From assembly GCF_011759605.1 (NCBI RefSeq), contig NZ_JAAOYX010000001.1, forward strand, positions 2,223,063 through 2,287,062: a DNA stretch of 64,000 bases. Direction: 5' to 3'. A model generated the notes under the pieces. The model was not told the origin of the DNA. It saw only the letters and a list, made by a program, of their open reading frames with translations, and searched no databases. Each line of letters begins with the position of its first letter. The first letter of the stretch is position 1. The stretch comes from Luteibacter sp. SG786 (lineage in GTDB: Bacteria; Pseudomonadota; Gammaproteobacteria; Xanthomonadales; Rhodanobacteraceae). Positions 56,105 to 64,000 of the stretch are shown in pieces. Position numbers and translations under genes: made by a program.

Positions 56105-56308
56105 ATGGCAAGTCGATTCACGCTCGTCCGCTCGATCGAAGTTCAGTCCCAGCCGGAATCCGCCGCATGGCCGGATGGCTTCATGCCCGGAACGGTGGCG
56201 CCGTTCGTCATGCGCTATGGCACCGATTTCCTGGTGGCGATGCAGCGCGCTGCTGCCTCGCACGATGCCGCGCGGCCACCGGCGCGAACCGAGGCCGAAC
56301 CGGCCTAG
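56105..56308 (+). CDS. small hypothetical protein
   Basis: A 67-residue frame starting M-A-S-R-F-T-L-V-R-S-I-E-V with good codon use to the end. It has no signal or membrane segment. An upstream TTG start (56072) could add 11 residues. The 3' end overlaps the next small gene on the other strand by four bases. I do not recognise it. Confidence 0.5.
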   Translation: MASRFTLVRSIEVQSQPESAAWPDGFMPGTVAPFVMRYGTDFLVAMQRAAASHDAARPPARTEAEPA

Positions 56309-56457
56309 CGCTCGGCGGCAGGCCGCGCGGAAGGCGCTCGCTCGCCGTCGTCGGGCACGTCGCCCGCGGGGCCGCCGCGGTGGATGGCGCCGACCACGAA
56401 GATGGCCACCAGCGCGACGATCAGAGCGATCAAGGCGTAATAACGCGAACGATTCAT
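56305..56457 (-). CDS. small single-pass membrane protein
   Basis: A 50-residue product too short for common gene-length cut-offs. It starts M-N-R-S-R-Y-Y and has one helix, A-L-I-A-L-I-V-A-L-V-A-I-F-V-V-G, at residues 8-23, then a polar acidic tail with G-P-A-G-D-V-P-D-D-G-E-R. Basic residues before the helix and acidic after it suggest the N-terminus is inside and the tail is in the periplasm. GGAG lies seven bases before the ATG at 56457. It is 62 bases downstream of the histidine kinase gene on the same strand, so co-transcription is likely. Confidence 0.72.
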   Translation of the reverse strand: MNRSRYYALIALIVALVAIFVVGAIHRGGPAGDVPDDGERAPSARPAAER

Positions 56458-56519
56458 CGGGCGCTCCATGGTTCCCTGGAGTCTCGGGGCCGGTCGGTCA
56501 AGGGAATGGATGGCCGGCG

Positions 56520-58538
56520 TTAGGGATTCGTGCCGTCGATCAGGTCGGCCACGGCCCCCACGAGGGCGTGCAGCGAGAACGGCTTGCCGAGGATCGCGCA
56601 GCCGGGAGGCAGGCGTGGAGCGTCCGCAAAGGCCTCCCACGCGTAGCCTGTGATGAACAACACGGGCAGATCCGGCAGGGCCTCGCGTGCGGACTGCGCC
56701 AATTGCCGTCCGTCCATGCCAGGCAGTCCGATATCGGTCACGAGAATGTCCGGCGCCGATGAGTCGTGCAAGCTGCGAAGCGCCGCGGCCGCATCGGCGT
56801 GATCGTCCACGGTGTACCCGGCTTCCTCGAGCACCTCGCGTGCAAGGGAGCGGAGCATGTGCTCGTCTTCGACCAGAAGCACCCGCCGGCCGCCGCCATG
56901 GTGCGGCCCACGATCGATGTGCGCGTGCGGCGCCTCCTCCTTGCTTATATGCCGGGGCAGCCACAGGCTCACCGTGCTTCCCTTGCCGGGCTCCGATTCG
57001 ATGAGGGCCCGGCCACCCGTTTGCCGGGCGAATCCGTCGACCATGGAGAGGCCCAGCCCCGTGCCCTGGCCGATCGACTTGGTGGTGAAGAAGGGATCGA
57101 ACGCCTTTTCGATCACGGCGCGCGACATGCCCGTGCCGGTGTCCGCGACCGAGATCACCACGTAGTCGGCGGGGCCCGCGCCGATGTTCCTCGCCGGCTC
57201 GTTTCGCGTGGAGATACACAAGGCGCCGCCCGCGGGCATGGCGTCGCGGCCGTTGATCGCGAGGTTCAGAATGGCGCTTTCGAGTTGGCTCGCATCCGAC
57301 AACGTGCGCCAAAGGTCGGGCTGCATGCGCAGGTCCAGCACCACCTGTTCGCCCAGGAGAGGGCGAAGGAGCAGATCCAGGCCCCGGACGATGGCGTTCG
57401 CATCCACGTCGGTGAGCGACAGGGCCTGCTGGCGGGCATAGGCGAGCAGGCGGTGGGTGAGGCCGGCGGCGCGGTTCACCGCGCCGTGCGCGGCATCGAG
57501 CAGGCGACGCGTGTTTTCCAGGCGGCCGCTCTCGATCCGCTCGCTCACGATCTCGATGGCGCCGCCGATGCCGCCCAGGATGTTGTTGAAGTCGTGCGCG
57601 ATGCCGCCCGTGAGCCGTCCGAGGGCCTCGAGTTTCTGCGCGTGCCGCAACTGGTCTTCCATGTCGCGCCGGCGTTGTACGTCGCGGCCCATGCCGTAGA
57701 CGAGCTCGCCATCGGGCACGCACGTCCAGGCGAACCAGCGGTAGCTGCCGTCCTTGGCGCGCAGGCGGACTTCCAGGTCTTCTACCGTGTCGCCTTCGAG
57801 CAACTGGGCCATCGCATCGCGCGCGCGGTCGAGGTCGTCGGGATGAACCAGTTCGCCGAAGGCCATGCTCCCGAGGTCGCTCTCCTCGTAGCCCAGGTCA
57901 CGCTGCCAGGCCGGGTTGATGTTGCGGTACCGTCCGTCGCGAGCCATCACGATGTAGAGGTCGGGCGAGACCGCCCAGATCTGGTCGCGCTCGCGCGTGC
58001 GTGCGCCGATCTCCCGTTCGAGCGACGCGTTCAGTTCGCGCAGGGTCATGCCGGAACGCACGGCGCTGGTCGTCTCGTGCGTGAAGGCGTACACGCCGAT
58101 CACGCTTCCGCGTTCGTCGCGCAGCGGTGCGAACGAGAGGGTCCACCACGTGTTCTCGACGAAGCCGTGGCGCGTCATCGTCAGCGGAAGGTCGCGGCGC
58201 GTGCTGCCTTCGCCGGCCATCGCACGTGTCACATGTCCGGAGATGTCGTCCCACACGTCGCCCCATACCTCGTCGAGGCGCCCACCGACGGCGCCCGAGA
58301 CGCGCCTGCCGAGGAGGGCCCGGCAAGCATCGTTGAAGAAAAAAATCCCGCCCGGTTCCGCGGAAACGAACATGGGCTGCGGGGAGTCGAACATCGTGGC
58401 GAGCATGGCGCGGAGTGCCGGCGGCCATGCCTCCACTGGCCCGAGCGGCGACCGCGCCCAGTCGAACACGCGGATCTCGTCCGCCGTAGGCGAATCGTCC
58501 GGGAGGAAGGCGAAGGGATCGGGCAATCGGTTCGACAT
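56520..58538 (-). CDS. PAS-domain hybrid histidine kinase
   Basis: Cytoplasmic sensor kinase with an attached receiver. From the ATG at 58538 (ATG 58577 adds 13 residues) the product is 672 residues. No membrane helix is seen. A first PAS-like domain spans about 40-165, a second about 185-305 with I-N-P-A-W-Q-R-D-L-G-Y. The dimerisation/phosphorylation helix has G-G-I-A-H-D-F-N-N-I-L near residue 335; the ATPase domain has N-L-A-I-N-G-R-D-A-M-P, D-T-G-T-G-M and G-T-G-L-G-L-S-M; the receiver has V-E-D-E, the aspartate in V-T-D-I-G-L-P-G-M-D-G, T in I-T-G-Y and K in G-K-P-F-S. The kinase is of the HWE/PAS-hybrid type. Signal and partner are unknown; no DNA-binding regulator is beside it. Confidence 0.93.
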   Translation of the reverse strand: MSNRLPDPFAFLPDDSPTADEIRVFDWARSPLGPVEAWPPALRAMLATMFDSPQPMFVSAEPGGIFFFNDACRALLGRRVSGAVGGRLDEVWGDVWDDISGHVTRAMAGEGSTRRDLPLTMTRHGFVENTWWTLSFAPLRDERGSVIGVYAFTHETTSAVRSGMTLRELNASLEREIGARTRERDQIWAVSPDLYIVMARDGRYRNINPAWQRDLGYEESDLGSMAFGELVHPDDLDRARDAMAQLLEGDTVEDLEVRLRAKDGSYRWFAWTCVPDGELVYGMGRDVQRRRDMEDQLRHAQKLEALGRLTGGIAHDFNNILGGIGGAIEIVSERIESGRLENTRRLLDAAHGAVNRAAGLTHRLLAYARQQALSLTDVDANAIVRGLDLLLRPLLGEQVVLDLRMQPDLWRTLSDASQLESAILNLAINGRDAMPAGGALCISTRNEPARNIGAGPADYVVISVADTGTGMSRAVIEKAFDPFFTTKSIGQGTGLGLSMVDGFARQTGGRALIESEPGKGSTVSLWLPRHISKEEAPHAHIDRGPHHGGGRRVLLVEDEHMLRSLAREVLEEAGYTVDDHADAAAALRSLHDSSAPDILVTDIGLPGMDGRQLAQSAREALPDLPVLFITGYAWEAFADAPRLPPGCAILGKPFSLHALVGAVADLIDGTNP

Positions 58539-58682
58539 GTTCCGGGCCGTTGTTCTGGTTTGGAAATAATCCTCCATCCGCGAAGGCGGCGTCGTTGCGA
58601 AACATGCCGTGGCGCGCTTGTCACATACAGTCCACGTCCTGCAATGGAACGTTCGTCACCCTATCCACCAGGAGCGACACGC

Positions 58683-58808
58683 ATGAACGACGACATCACG
58701 CCGCAGCCCGGCAAGCAGAAAGGCGGCATCGGTTATGTGCTGCTGTGGATCCTCGGGGTGCCCATTCCGGTGCTGATCCTCATCGCGCTCGTGCGCGGCT
58801 GCAGCTGA
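58683..58808 (+). CDS. small single-pass membrane protein
   Basis: A 41-residue product, short but well supported: AGGAGCGACACGC lies before the ATG. It begins M-N-D-D-I-T-P-Q-P-G-K-Q-K-G-G-I-G-Y and then one helix, V-L-L-W-I-L-G-V-P-I-P-V-L-I-L-I-A-L-V, ending R-G-C-S with a cysteine near the membrane face. A proline pair kinks the helix. It is 90 bases ahead of the acyltransferase on the same strand. The family is not known to me. Confidence 0.78.
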   Translation: MNDDITPQPGKQKGGIGYVLLWILGVPIPVLILIALVRGCS

Positions 58809-58897
58809 GATACCCACCCGCATCCTTCGCCGGGGCCCGAGCAGGGCCCCGGCCCCCGCGGTTCCGATATGCTTCCCCATCGTCCGGGGAAGGCACC

Positions 58898-60049
58898 ATG
58901 TCCGAATCGACTCTCCCGCGCAGCGCCGGCATCGACATGCTGCGTGGCGCGAGCATCCTGCTGGTGGTTATCCACCACCTTGGCCTGCGCATCCCGTTGC
59001 ACAAGACCCAGGCGGCCAGCCTGCTGCCGATACCCTTGCTCAAGGGGCTGGTCTACAACGGCTACGAAGCGGTTTTCATCTTCTTCGTGATCTCCGGTTT
59101 CCTCATCGCCCGCCACACGATTCAGCGCGACGGCACCCTCGACGCGATCGACTGGCGGGCGTTCTATGTCCGCCGTGCCGCCCGCATTCTTCCGTGCCTC
59201 CTGGCGCTCGTGACCGTGCTTCTGGTCCTCCACGCGCTGGCCGTGCCGAACTATGTGATCCAAAGGAGCGGCCAGTCCGCGCTGGGCGCGACGGTTTCCG
59301 CGCTTACCTTCACGCTCAATCTCTACGAAGGACGTACGGGCTGGCTGCCGGGAGGCTGGGACGTTCTCTGGTCGCTGTCGATCGAAGAAGTGTTTTACGC
59401 GGCCTTTCCCCTGGTGTGCCTGTCCCTGGGGCGCACGCGCTGGCTGGTTCCGTTGCTGGTCGTACTGGTGGTGTCGGTTCCGTTCACCCGTGCCGCGATC
59501 GTGGATAACGAAATCTGGCAGGAGAAGGCGTACCTCCCAGGGATGGGGGCCATTGCGGCAGGCGTGCTCGCGGCATGGGTGGTGACACGCGGGCCGCGCG
59601 CCGGCCAGACGGGCAGGGTGGAAAGGCTGTGGCTCAGGAGGGTGCTGGGGGTGTCGGGGTTGGCCGCGACAGGCATGGTGATGTTCTACGGCGCACCGCT
59701 CTGGCATGTGGTCGGCGAGGGGTACCTGCTGGTGCTTATCCTGGGCGCCGTGTGCCTTGTGCTGGCCTCCCCGGAGGGTGGGCAAACGTGGCGGGGCTTC
59801 GGCTGGCTCGGCGCGATGGGAAGGGCCAGCTACGAGATCTACCTTACCCACATGTTCGTCGTGTTCACCCTCGTGGCCCTGGCGCGATTCTCCGCGACCG
59901 ACCAGGCTTGGGGCTGGATTTGGTACGTGCCGGCCGTGCTTCTTTCCTGGGCGTTGGGCTGGCTCGTGGCCCGTGGATTTTCGGAACCCGCCAACCGGTG
60001 GCTGCGAAGCCGGATGAACGCATGGCGCGCGGTGGGCGCGGCGGCCTGA
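58898..60049 (+). CDS. acyltransferase family 3 protein (OafA-like)
   Basis: Inner-membrane O-acyltransferase that likely adds acetyl groups to a surface sugar. The 383-residue product from ATG 58898 (GGGGAAGG upstream) has about ten helices. Family hallmarks are I-D-M-L-R-G-A-S-I-L-L-V-V-I-H-H near residue 12, with the catalytic histidine, then F-F-V-I-S-G-F-L-I-A-R near residue 63, and R-R-A-A-R-I-L-P near residue 92, then W-S-L-S-I-E-E-V-F-Y near 166. No glycosyltransferase genes are next to it, so the target is not given by context. Confidence 0.9.
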   Translation: MSESTLPRSAGIDMLRGASILLVVIHHLGLRIPLHKTQAASLLPIPLLKGLVYNGYEAVFIFFVISGFLIARHTIQRDGTLDAIDWRAFYVRRAARILPCLLALVTVLLVLHALAVPNYVIQRSGQSALGATVSALTFTLNLYEGRTGWLPGGWDVLWSLSIEEVFYAAFPLVCLSLGRTRWLVPLLVVLVVSVPFTRAAIVDNEIWQEKAYLPGMGAIAAGVLAAWVVTRGPRAGQTGRVERLWLRRVLGVSGLAATGMVMFYGAPLWHVVGEGYLLVLILGAVCLVLASPEGGQTWRGFGWLGAMGRASYEIYLTHMFVVFTLVALARFSATDQAWGWIWYVPAVLLSWALGWLVARGFSEPANRWLRSRMNAWRAVGAAA

Positions 60050-60055
60050 AAACGG

Positions 60056-60080
60056 ACGCGGGAGCCGACGGCTCCCGCGT
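60056..60080 (+). terminator. hairpin between convergent acyltransferase and CsbD genes
   Basis: ACGCGGGAGCCG and its exact complement CGGCTCCCGCGT are separated by one base, giving a strong hairpin with a short loop. No T run follows on either side, so termination is probable but not proven. Confidence 0.5.
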
Positions 60081-60100
60081 GCGCGACCTGAAAGGTGCGA

Positions 60101-60286
60101 TCAGTGGTGGCGATCCTTGTCGCGTGCGTGGTCGGCAGCCTTACCGACTTCGCGCTGCACCTTGCCCGCGTTCTTTTCGATATTGCCGGCCGCTTCCTTC
60201 ACGTGGTTGCCCGTGATCTTGCCGGCGGCTTCTTTCATGCTGCCCTTGATCTCGTGCTTCATGCCTTCGGTACGGTTCTTGTCCAT
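60101..60286 (-). CDS. CsbD family stress protein
   Basis: Small soluble stress-associated protein of unknown activity. The 61-residue product from ATG 60286 (GAGGAG upstream) begins M-D-K-N-R-T-E-G-M-K-H-E-I-K-G-S-M-K-E-A-A-G-K-I-T-G, the classic CsbD repeat, followed by a second helical repeat A-G-N-I-E-K-N-A-G-K-V-Q. CsbD of Bacillus is under sigma B control; the equivalent here is unknown. It lies 243 bases from the divergent basic protein gene; that gap holds no gene. Confidence 0.88.
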   Translation of the reverse strand: MDKNRTEGMKHEIKGSMKEAAGKITGNHVKEAAGNIEKNAGKVQREVGKAADHARDKDRHH

Positions 60287-60529
60287 GGTGCACTCCTCAC
60301 GACGCTGCGCCATTCGCAGTGCGGACTGTTTAACCCCCGACGTACTTATCGATGCGTGAAGCACCCGTGCGCTTCCGTTCACTCTCGCAAGTGATTGCGG
60401 CTTCGCTGTCGACGTGCGAGCGGGGTTCGTCTGTGGTCCGCTGACGCGGGCGATACATGCGGATCACAAATCGCCGCGCAGTCTCGTGCATCGACGACAC
60501 CCGTCACTCCCTCATAGGAGATCCGAGTC

Positions 60530-61126
60530 ATGCCTGAGAAAAAAACCACTGCCAGGGCACGAAAGGACAAGCGCGAAGGGAAGTCGGCTTCGACCCAGGC
60601 CGGAGAATACGTACGCGAGGAAATTGAGCACGTTCGCGAAGGCAAGCACGGCGCGCGCTCCGCCAAGCAGGCCATCGCCATCGGCCTTTCCAAGGCGCGG
60701 CGCGACGGCGTCAAGGCCAAGCCGTCGAAGTCGGCGAGCAAGTCCACAAAGAAGAAGGCGGCGCAGGATTCGCGCGCCTCCACCCGGAAGCGCTCCTCGG
60801 GAACCGCGGCCAAGAAGACGGCCAGTCGCAAGCGGGCCACCGGAACGGCGGCCCGGAAGTCATCCGCACGGAAGTCCACGGCCAAGAAGACGACAGCCAG
60901 GAAATCGACAGCCCGGTCGAAGGCGAGCACGGCAGCGTTGAAGCGGGAAGGCCGATCGGCCGCGTCGAAACGGGCTCTGTCGGCACAAGGGCACAAGGCC
61001 GCCGCCAAGCGGAGCGCGTCCAGCCGCTCTGCGTCCGCGAAGAAGGCGGCACGCACGAAAGGCACGACGGGAAGGAAAACGGCCGCCAAGAAGGCGGCGC
61101 GAACCAGGGCCCGGAAGGCGTCCTGA
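60530..61126 (+). CDS. histone H1-like lysine-rich basic protein (DUF6496-type N-terminus)
   Basis: The 198-residue product has a small N-terminal region (residues 1-60) with T-Q-A-G-E-Y-V-R-E-E-I-E-H-V-R-E-G-K-H-G-A (in two parts), S-A-K-Q-A-I-A-I-G-L-S-K-A-R-R-D-G, matching the DUF6496 form, then a 135-residue disordered tail of K, R, A, S and T only with rare G, similar to the C-terminal domain of histone H1 and to AlgP/Hc1-type proteins. Such tails bind DNA without strict sequence choice. GGAG lies before the ATG at 60530. A 12-bp hairpin follows. A nucleoid-condensing role is inference. Confidence 0.85.
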   Translation: MPEKKTTARARKDKREGKSASTQAGEYVREEIEHVREGKHGARSAKQAIAIGLSKARRDGVKAKPSKSASKSTKKKAAQDSRASTRKRSSGTAAKKTASRKRATGTAARKSSARKSTAKKTTARKSTARSKASTAALKREGRSAASKRALSAQGHKAAAKRSASSRSASAKKAARTKGTTGRKTAAKKAARTRARKAS

Positions 61127-61131
61127 CAAAA

Positions 61132-61161
61132 GGAAGGCCCGCCATTGAAGGCGGGCCTTCC
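61132..61161. terminator. strong hairpin between convergent basic-protein and peptide genes
   Basis: A perfect 12-bp stem GGAAGGCCCGCC / GGCGGGCCTTCC with a 6-base loop. The flanks are AAAA on the left and GTTA on the right, so for the minus-strand peptide gene a T-run follows the stem and termination is likely; for the plus-strand gene the T run is weak. Confidence 0.65.
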
Positions 61162-61184
61162 GTTATGGGATGTGCGGGTGCGTC

Positions 61185-61337
61185 TTAGACGGCGTCGCCG
61201 CTCAGGCGGCTGGCGACTTCGCCAAGCCAGTCATAGCCGTCCATCTCGCCACCGAAGAGGTCGAAGCTGCCGTCGCTGTTGGCGCCGGCGGCGAATTCGT
61301 AGGTCGAGATACCGTATTCGTTGCGCAGTTCATTCAT
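61185..61337 (-). CDS. acidic orphan peptide, 50 residues
   Basis: I do not recognise this peptide. The ATG at 61337 has a very good ribosome site, GGGAG seven to eight bases upstream, and codon use is normal. It begins M-N-E-L-R-N-E-Y-G-I-S-T-Y-E-F and has ten acidic against two basic residues, seven aromatic residues (Y8, Y13, F15, F25, F28, Y35, W37) and no Cys, His, Pro or Lys. A Gly-rich middle (F-D-L-F-G-G-E-M-D-G-Y-D-W-L) could be the core of a modified peptide or a folded surface. No signal peptide is present. It converges on the basic H1-like protein. No modification enzyme is beside it. Confidence 0.68.
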   Translation of the reverse strand: MNELRNEYGISTYEFAAGANSDGSFDLFGGEMDGYDWLGEVASRLSGDAV

Positions 61338-62962
<1,625 letters not shown>

Positions 62963-62973
62963 GGCCGGCGGAC

Positions 62974-63198
62974 ATGGCATTTCACGAGTTCCGCCTCGAA
63001 GGCGATTACGTCGAACTAAACCTGCTGCTGAAGCTGGTCGGCATCGCCGCCAGCGGCGGCGAAGGCAAGCGCCTGGTCGCCGATGGCCTCGTTGCCGTCG
63101 ACGGCGTGCAGGAATTGCGCAAGACGTACAAGGTGCGCGCCGGTCAGGTGGTGACTATCGGCGATGAGGAAATCAGCGTGCTTCCGGAAGTGGACTGA
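62974..63198 (+). CDS. small S4-domain RNA-binding protein (YbcJ-like)
   Basis: The 74-residue product is almost wholly an S4 domain: Y-V-E-L-N-L-L-L-K-L-V-G-I-A-A-S-G-G-E-G-K near residue 12 (in two parts), then V-A-D-G-L-V-A-V-D-G-V-Q-E-L-R-K-T-Y-K-V-R-A-G, the RNA-binding loop. YbcJ in E. coli has the same size and is annotated as an RNA-binding protein of unknown role. It lies 11 bases after frmA and is probably in its operon. It ends before an inverted palindrome pair. Confidence 0.9.
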   Translation: MAFHEFRLEGDYVELNLLLKLVGIAASGGEGKRLVADGLVAVDGVQELRKTYKVRAGQVVTIGDEEISVLPEVD

Positions 63199-63212
63199 CT
63201 TTTTCCGTTGAA

Positions 63213-63286
63213 GTCGCTGGGTGCCTGCCTTCGCAGGCACGACGTGAGGTGTACCGTCGCCCCTGCGCAGGCAGGAGCCCAGCGAC
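63213..63286. repeat. palindromic repeat, second family (inverted pair)
   Basis: Left unit 63213-63243 is identical to the copy at 20014-20044 (GTCGCTGGGTGCCTGCC at its start); the right unit 63256-63286 is a diverged copy in the opposite direction, ending GGAGCCCAGCGAC. The two can pair into one long imperfect hairpin, AAGTCGCTGGG with CCCAGCGACTT at the outer end. It lies between the convergent S4 and secreted-protein genes. Confidence 0.8.
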
Positions 63287-63299
63287 TTCGTTCCCAGGA

Positions 63300-63572
63300 T
63301 TACATGCCCGAAGTGGACGACTTCGCCGGCTCGGACGTGGCGCCTTCCTTCTTCATCTTGTGCTTCTTGTGGGTGGACTTCATGGCGCCGCCTTCTTCCG
63401 ACTTCATCGAGCCGTCGCTCTTCTTCATGGAGTCGTGCTCGCTTTGCATGTGCGTGGCGGCGGTGGACGACGGCGAGGGAGCGGTCTGCGGTGCAGCGCT
63501 CTGGGCCAACGCGGCACCGCTCACGGCCATACAGCCGGCAAGCATGGCGACGATCAGTTTCGTATTGCGCAT
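63300..63572 (-). CDS. small secreted Met/Lys/Ser-rich protein
   Basis: I do not recognise a characterised family. The 90-residue product has a signal peptide, R-N-T-K-L-I-V-A-M-L-A-G-C-M-A-V-S-G-A-A-L-A-Q (cut near residue 24), and a polar tail rich in S, K, M and H with repeated patterns S-M-K-K-S-D, S-M-K-S-E-E and A-M-K-S-T-H-K-K-H-K. The repeating M-K pattern recalls the pentapeptide MXKDX proteins of proteobacteria but the match is loose. Methionines and histidines could bind metal (inference). AGGAG lies before the ATG at 63572. It stands alone. Confidence 0.8.
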   Translation of the reverse strand: MRNTKLIVAMLAGCMAVSGAALAQSAAPQTAPSPSSTAATHMQSEHDSMKKSDGSMKSEEGGAMKSTHKKHKMKKEGATSEPAKSSTSGM

Positions 63573-63790
63573 GACGGATCTCCTGGAACAGATGGCGCCT
63601 TTGGGAAAGATCGCGATGCCCGGCGCAGTGGACATCGCTCACCGGTAAGACCGGACATGGAGCGGTGTGCAGACGCTATCCCCTTTGGACCCACTTTGGT
63701 CTTCGCAAAGCAGCAATTCTTAGGTGACCATTCAGGAGAAAATTAGGCAGCGTTAAGCGACGGCGGCGGTGTGGCACATCGTTGAAACGC

Positions 63791-64000
63791 TCAATGGAAG
63801 TCGCGGGAGACCGAGCCGAGTTCCGGCAGTAGCTCGCTGAAGTCGTGGAGACGGTGGGCGACAAGGTGACGTACGCCATCGATGGCCTGCCACTGCCCGT
63901 CGACAGCCAGCAATACCGCATCGAGCAGGGCATGGCGGCAGGCTTCGGCTACCTTTGGGCGAACAATGACGTTGACCTGGCCGGTTTCGTCTTCCAGCGT
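63791..64000 (-). CDS. dnaE2: error-prone DNA polymerase DnaE2, C-terminal end (cut by window end)
   Basis: The minus-strand frame is open at base 64000 and ends with TGA at 63791-63793, so the last 69 residues are present. They begin T-L-E-D-E-T-G-Q-V-N-V-I-V and continue with L-L-A-V-D-G-Q-W-Q, G-V-R-H-L-V-A-H-R-L-H-D-F-S and end with S-R-D-F-H, the exact style of the OB domain and C-terminal tail of DnaE2/ImuC polymerases. DnaE2 works with ImuA and ImuB in SOS mutagenesis; those genes would lie to the right, outside the window. No internal start exists, as expected for a truncated 3' end. Confidence 0.9.
   Translation of the reverse strand, partial: TLEDETGQVNVIVRPKVAEACRHALLDAVLLAVDGQWQAIDGVRHLVAHRLHDFSELLPELGSVSRDFH

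Overview
The window looks like ordinary chromosome of a high-GC gammaproteobacterium of the order Xanthomonadales, most likely family Rhodanobacteraceae (Luteibacter/Dyella type). This rests on recalled gene order and protein style: cmk-rpsA-ihfB-lapA-lapB followed by polysaccharide genes, tpiA-secG-tRNA-Leu, a DnaE2-type polymerase end, and large TonB-dependent receptors. No database search was run. Base composition and codon use look even. I see no prophage, insertion sequence, integrase, CRISPR array or plasmid gene.

Layout. 1-3300: end of a glycogen/trehalose operon (malQ partial, treY). 3300-12000: acyl-CoA-binding protein, then cmk, rpsA, ihfB, and an envelope run lapA-lapB-WecA-like transferase-CapD/WbpM-like dehydratase-galU whose members mostly overlap by 4 bases. 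12100-17500: two tandem paralogous secreted amidases and two secreted c-type cytochromes. 17500-31300: mug, a small MscS channel, a DUF1003 protein, typA, a lipoprotein with a type IV pilin-like C-terminus, a 3-hydroxybutyrate oligomer hydrolase, a cyclophilin, an aminotransferase, mdh and a CDF transporter. 31500-43000: gnd, an FMN-binding protein, an M1 aminopeptidase, a Pr6Pr membrane protein, an ABC exporter, an EamA transporter, a class C serine hydrolase and a large MscS channel. 43100-53000: tpiA, secG, tRNA-Leu(GAG) and many small or poorly known genes, with a patatin, a lone receiver domain, DUF4105 and TraB/GumN proteins. 53100-64000: a TonB-dependent receptor, a hybrid histidine kinase, an acyltransferase, stress-type small proteins, a histone H1-like basic protein, class III alcohol dehydrogenase, and the C-terminus of dnaE2 at the edge.

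Most genes are housekeeping or metabolic. The lapAB-to-galU block supplies the start of surface polysaccharide synthesis and control of lipopolysaccharide level. Gaps between convergent genes often hold REP-like palindromes (family GTGGGAGCCGNNTNNNCGGCGAT) or a second palindrome family.

The most unusual items are the lipoprotein-pilin chimera (22222-24432), a strongly acidic 50-residue orphan peptide gene with a very good ribosome site (61185-61337), a REP-derived 19-base minisatellite (31485-31540), the duplicated amidases, and a 3-hydroxybutyrate oligomer hydrolase without a visible secretion signal. I found no multi-gene system that I could defend as new.
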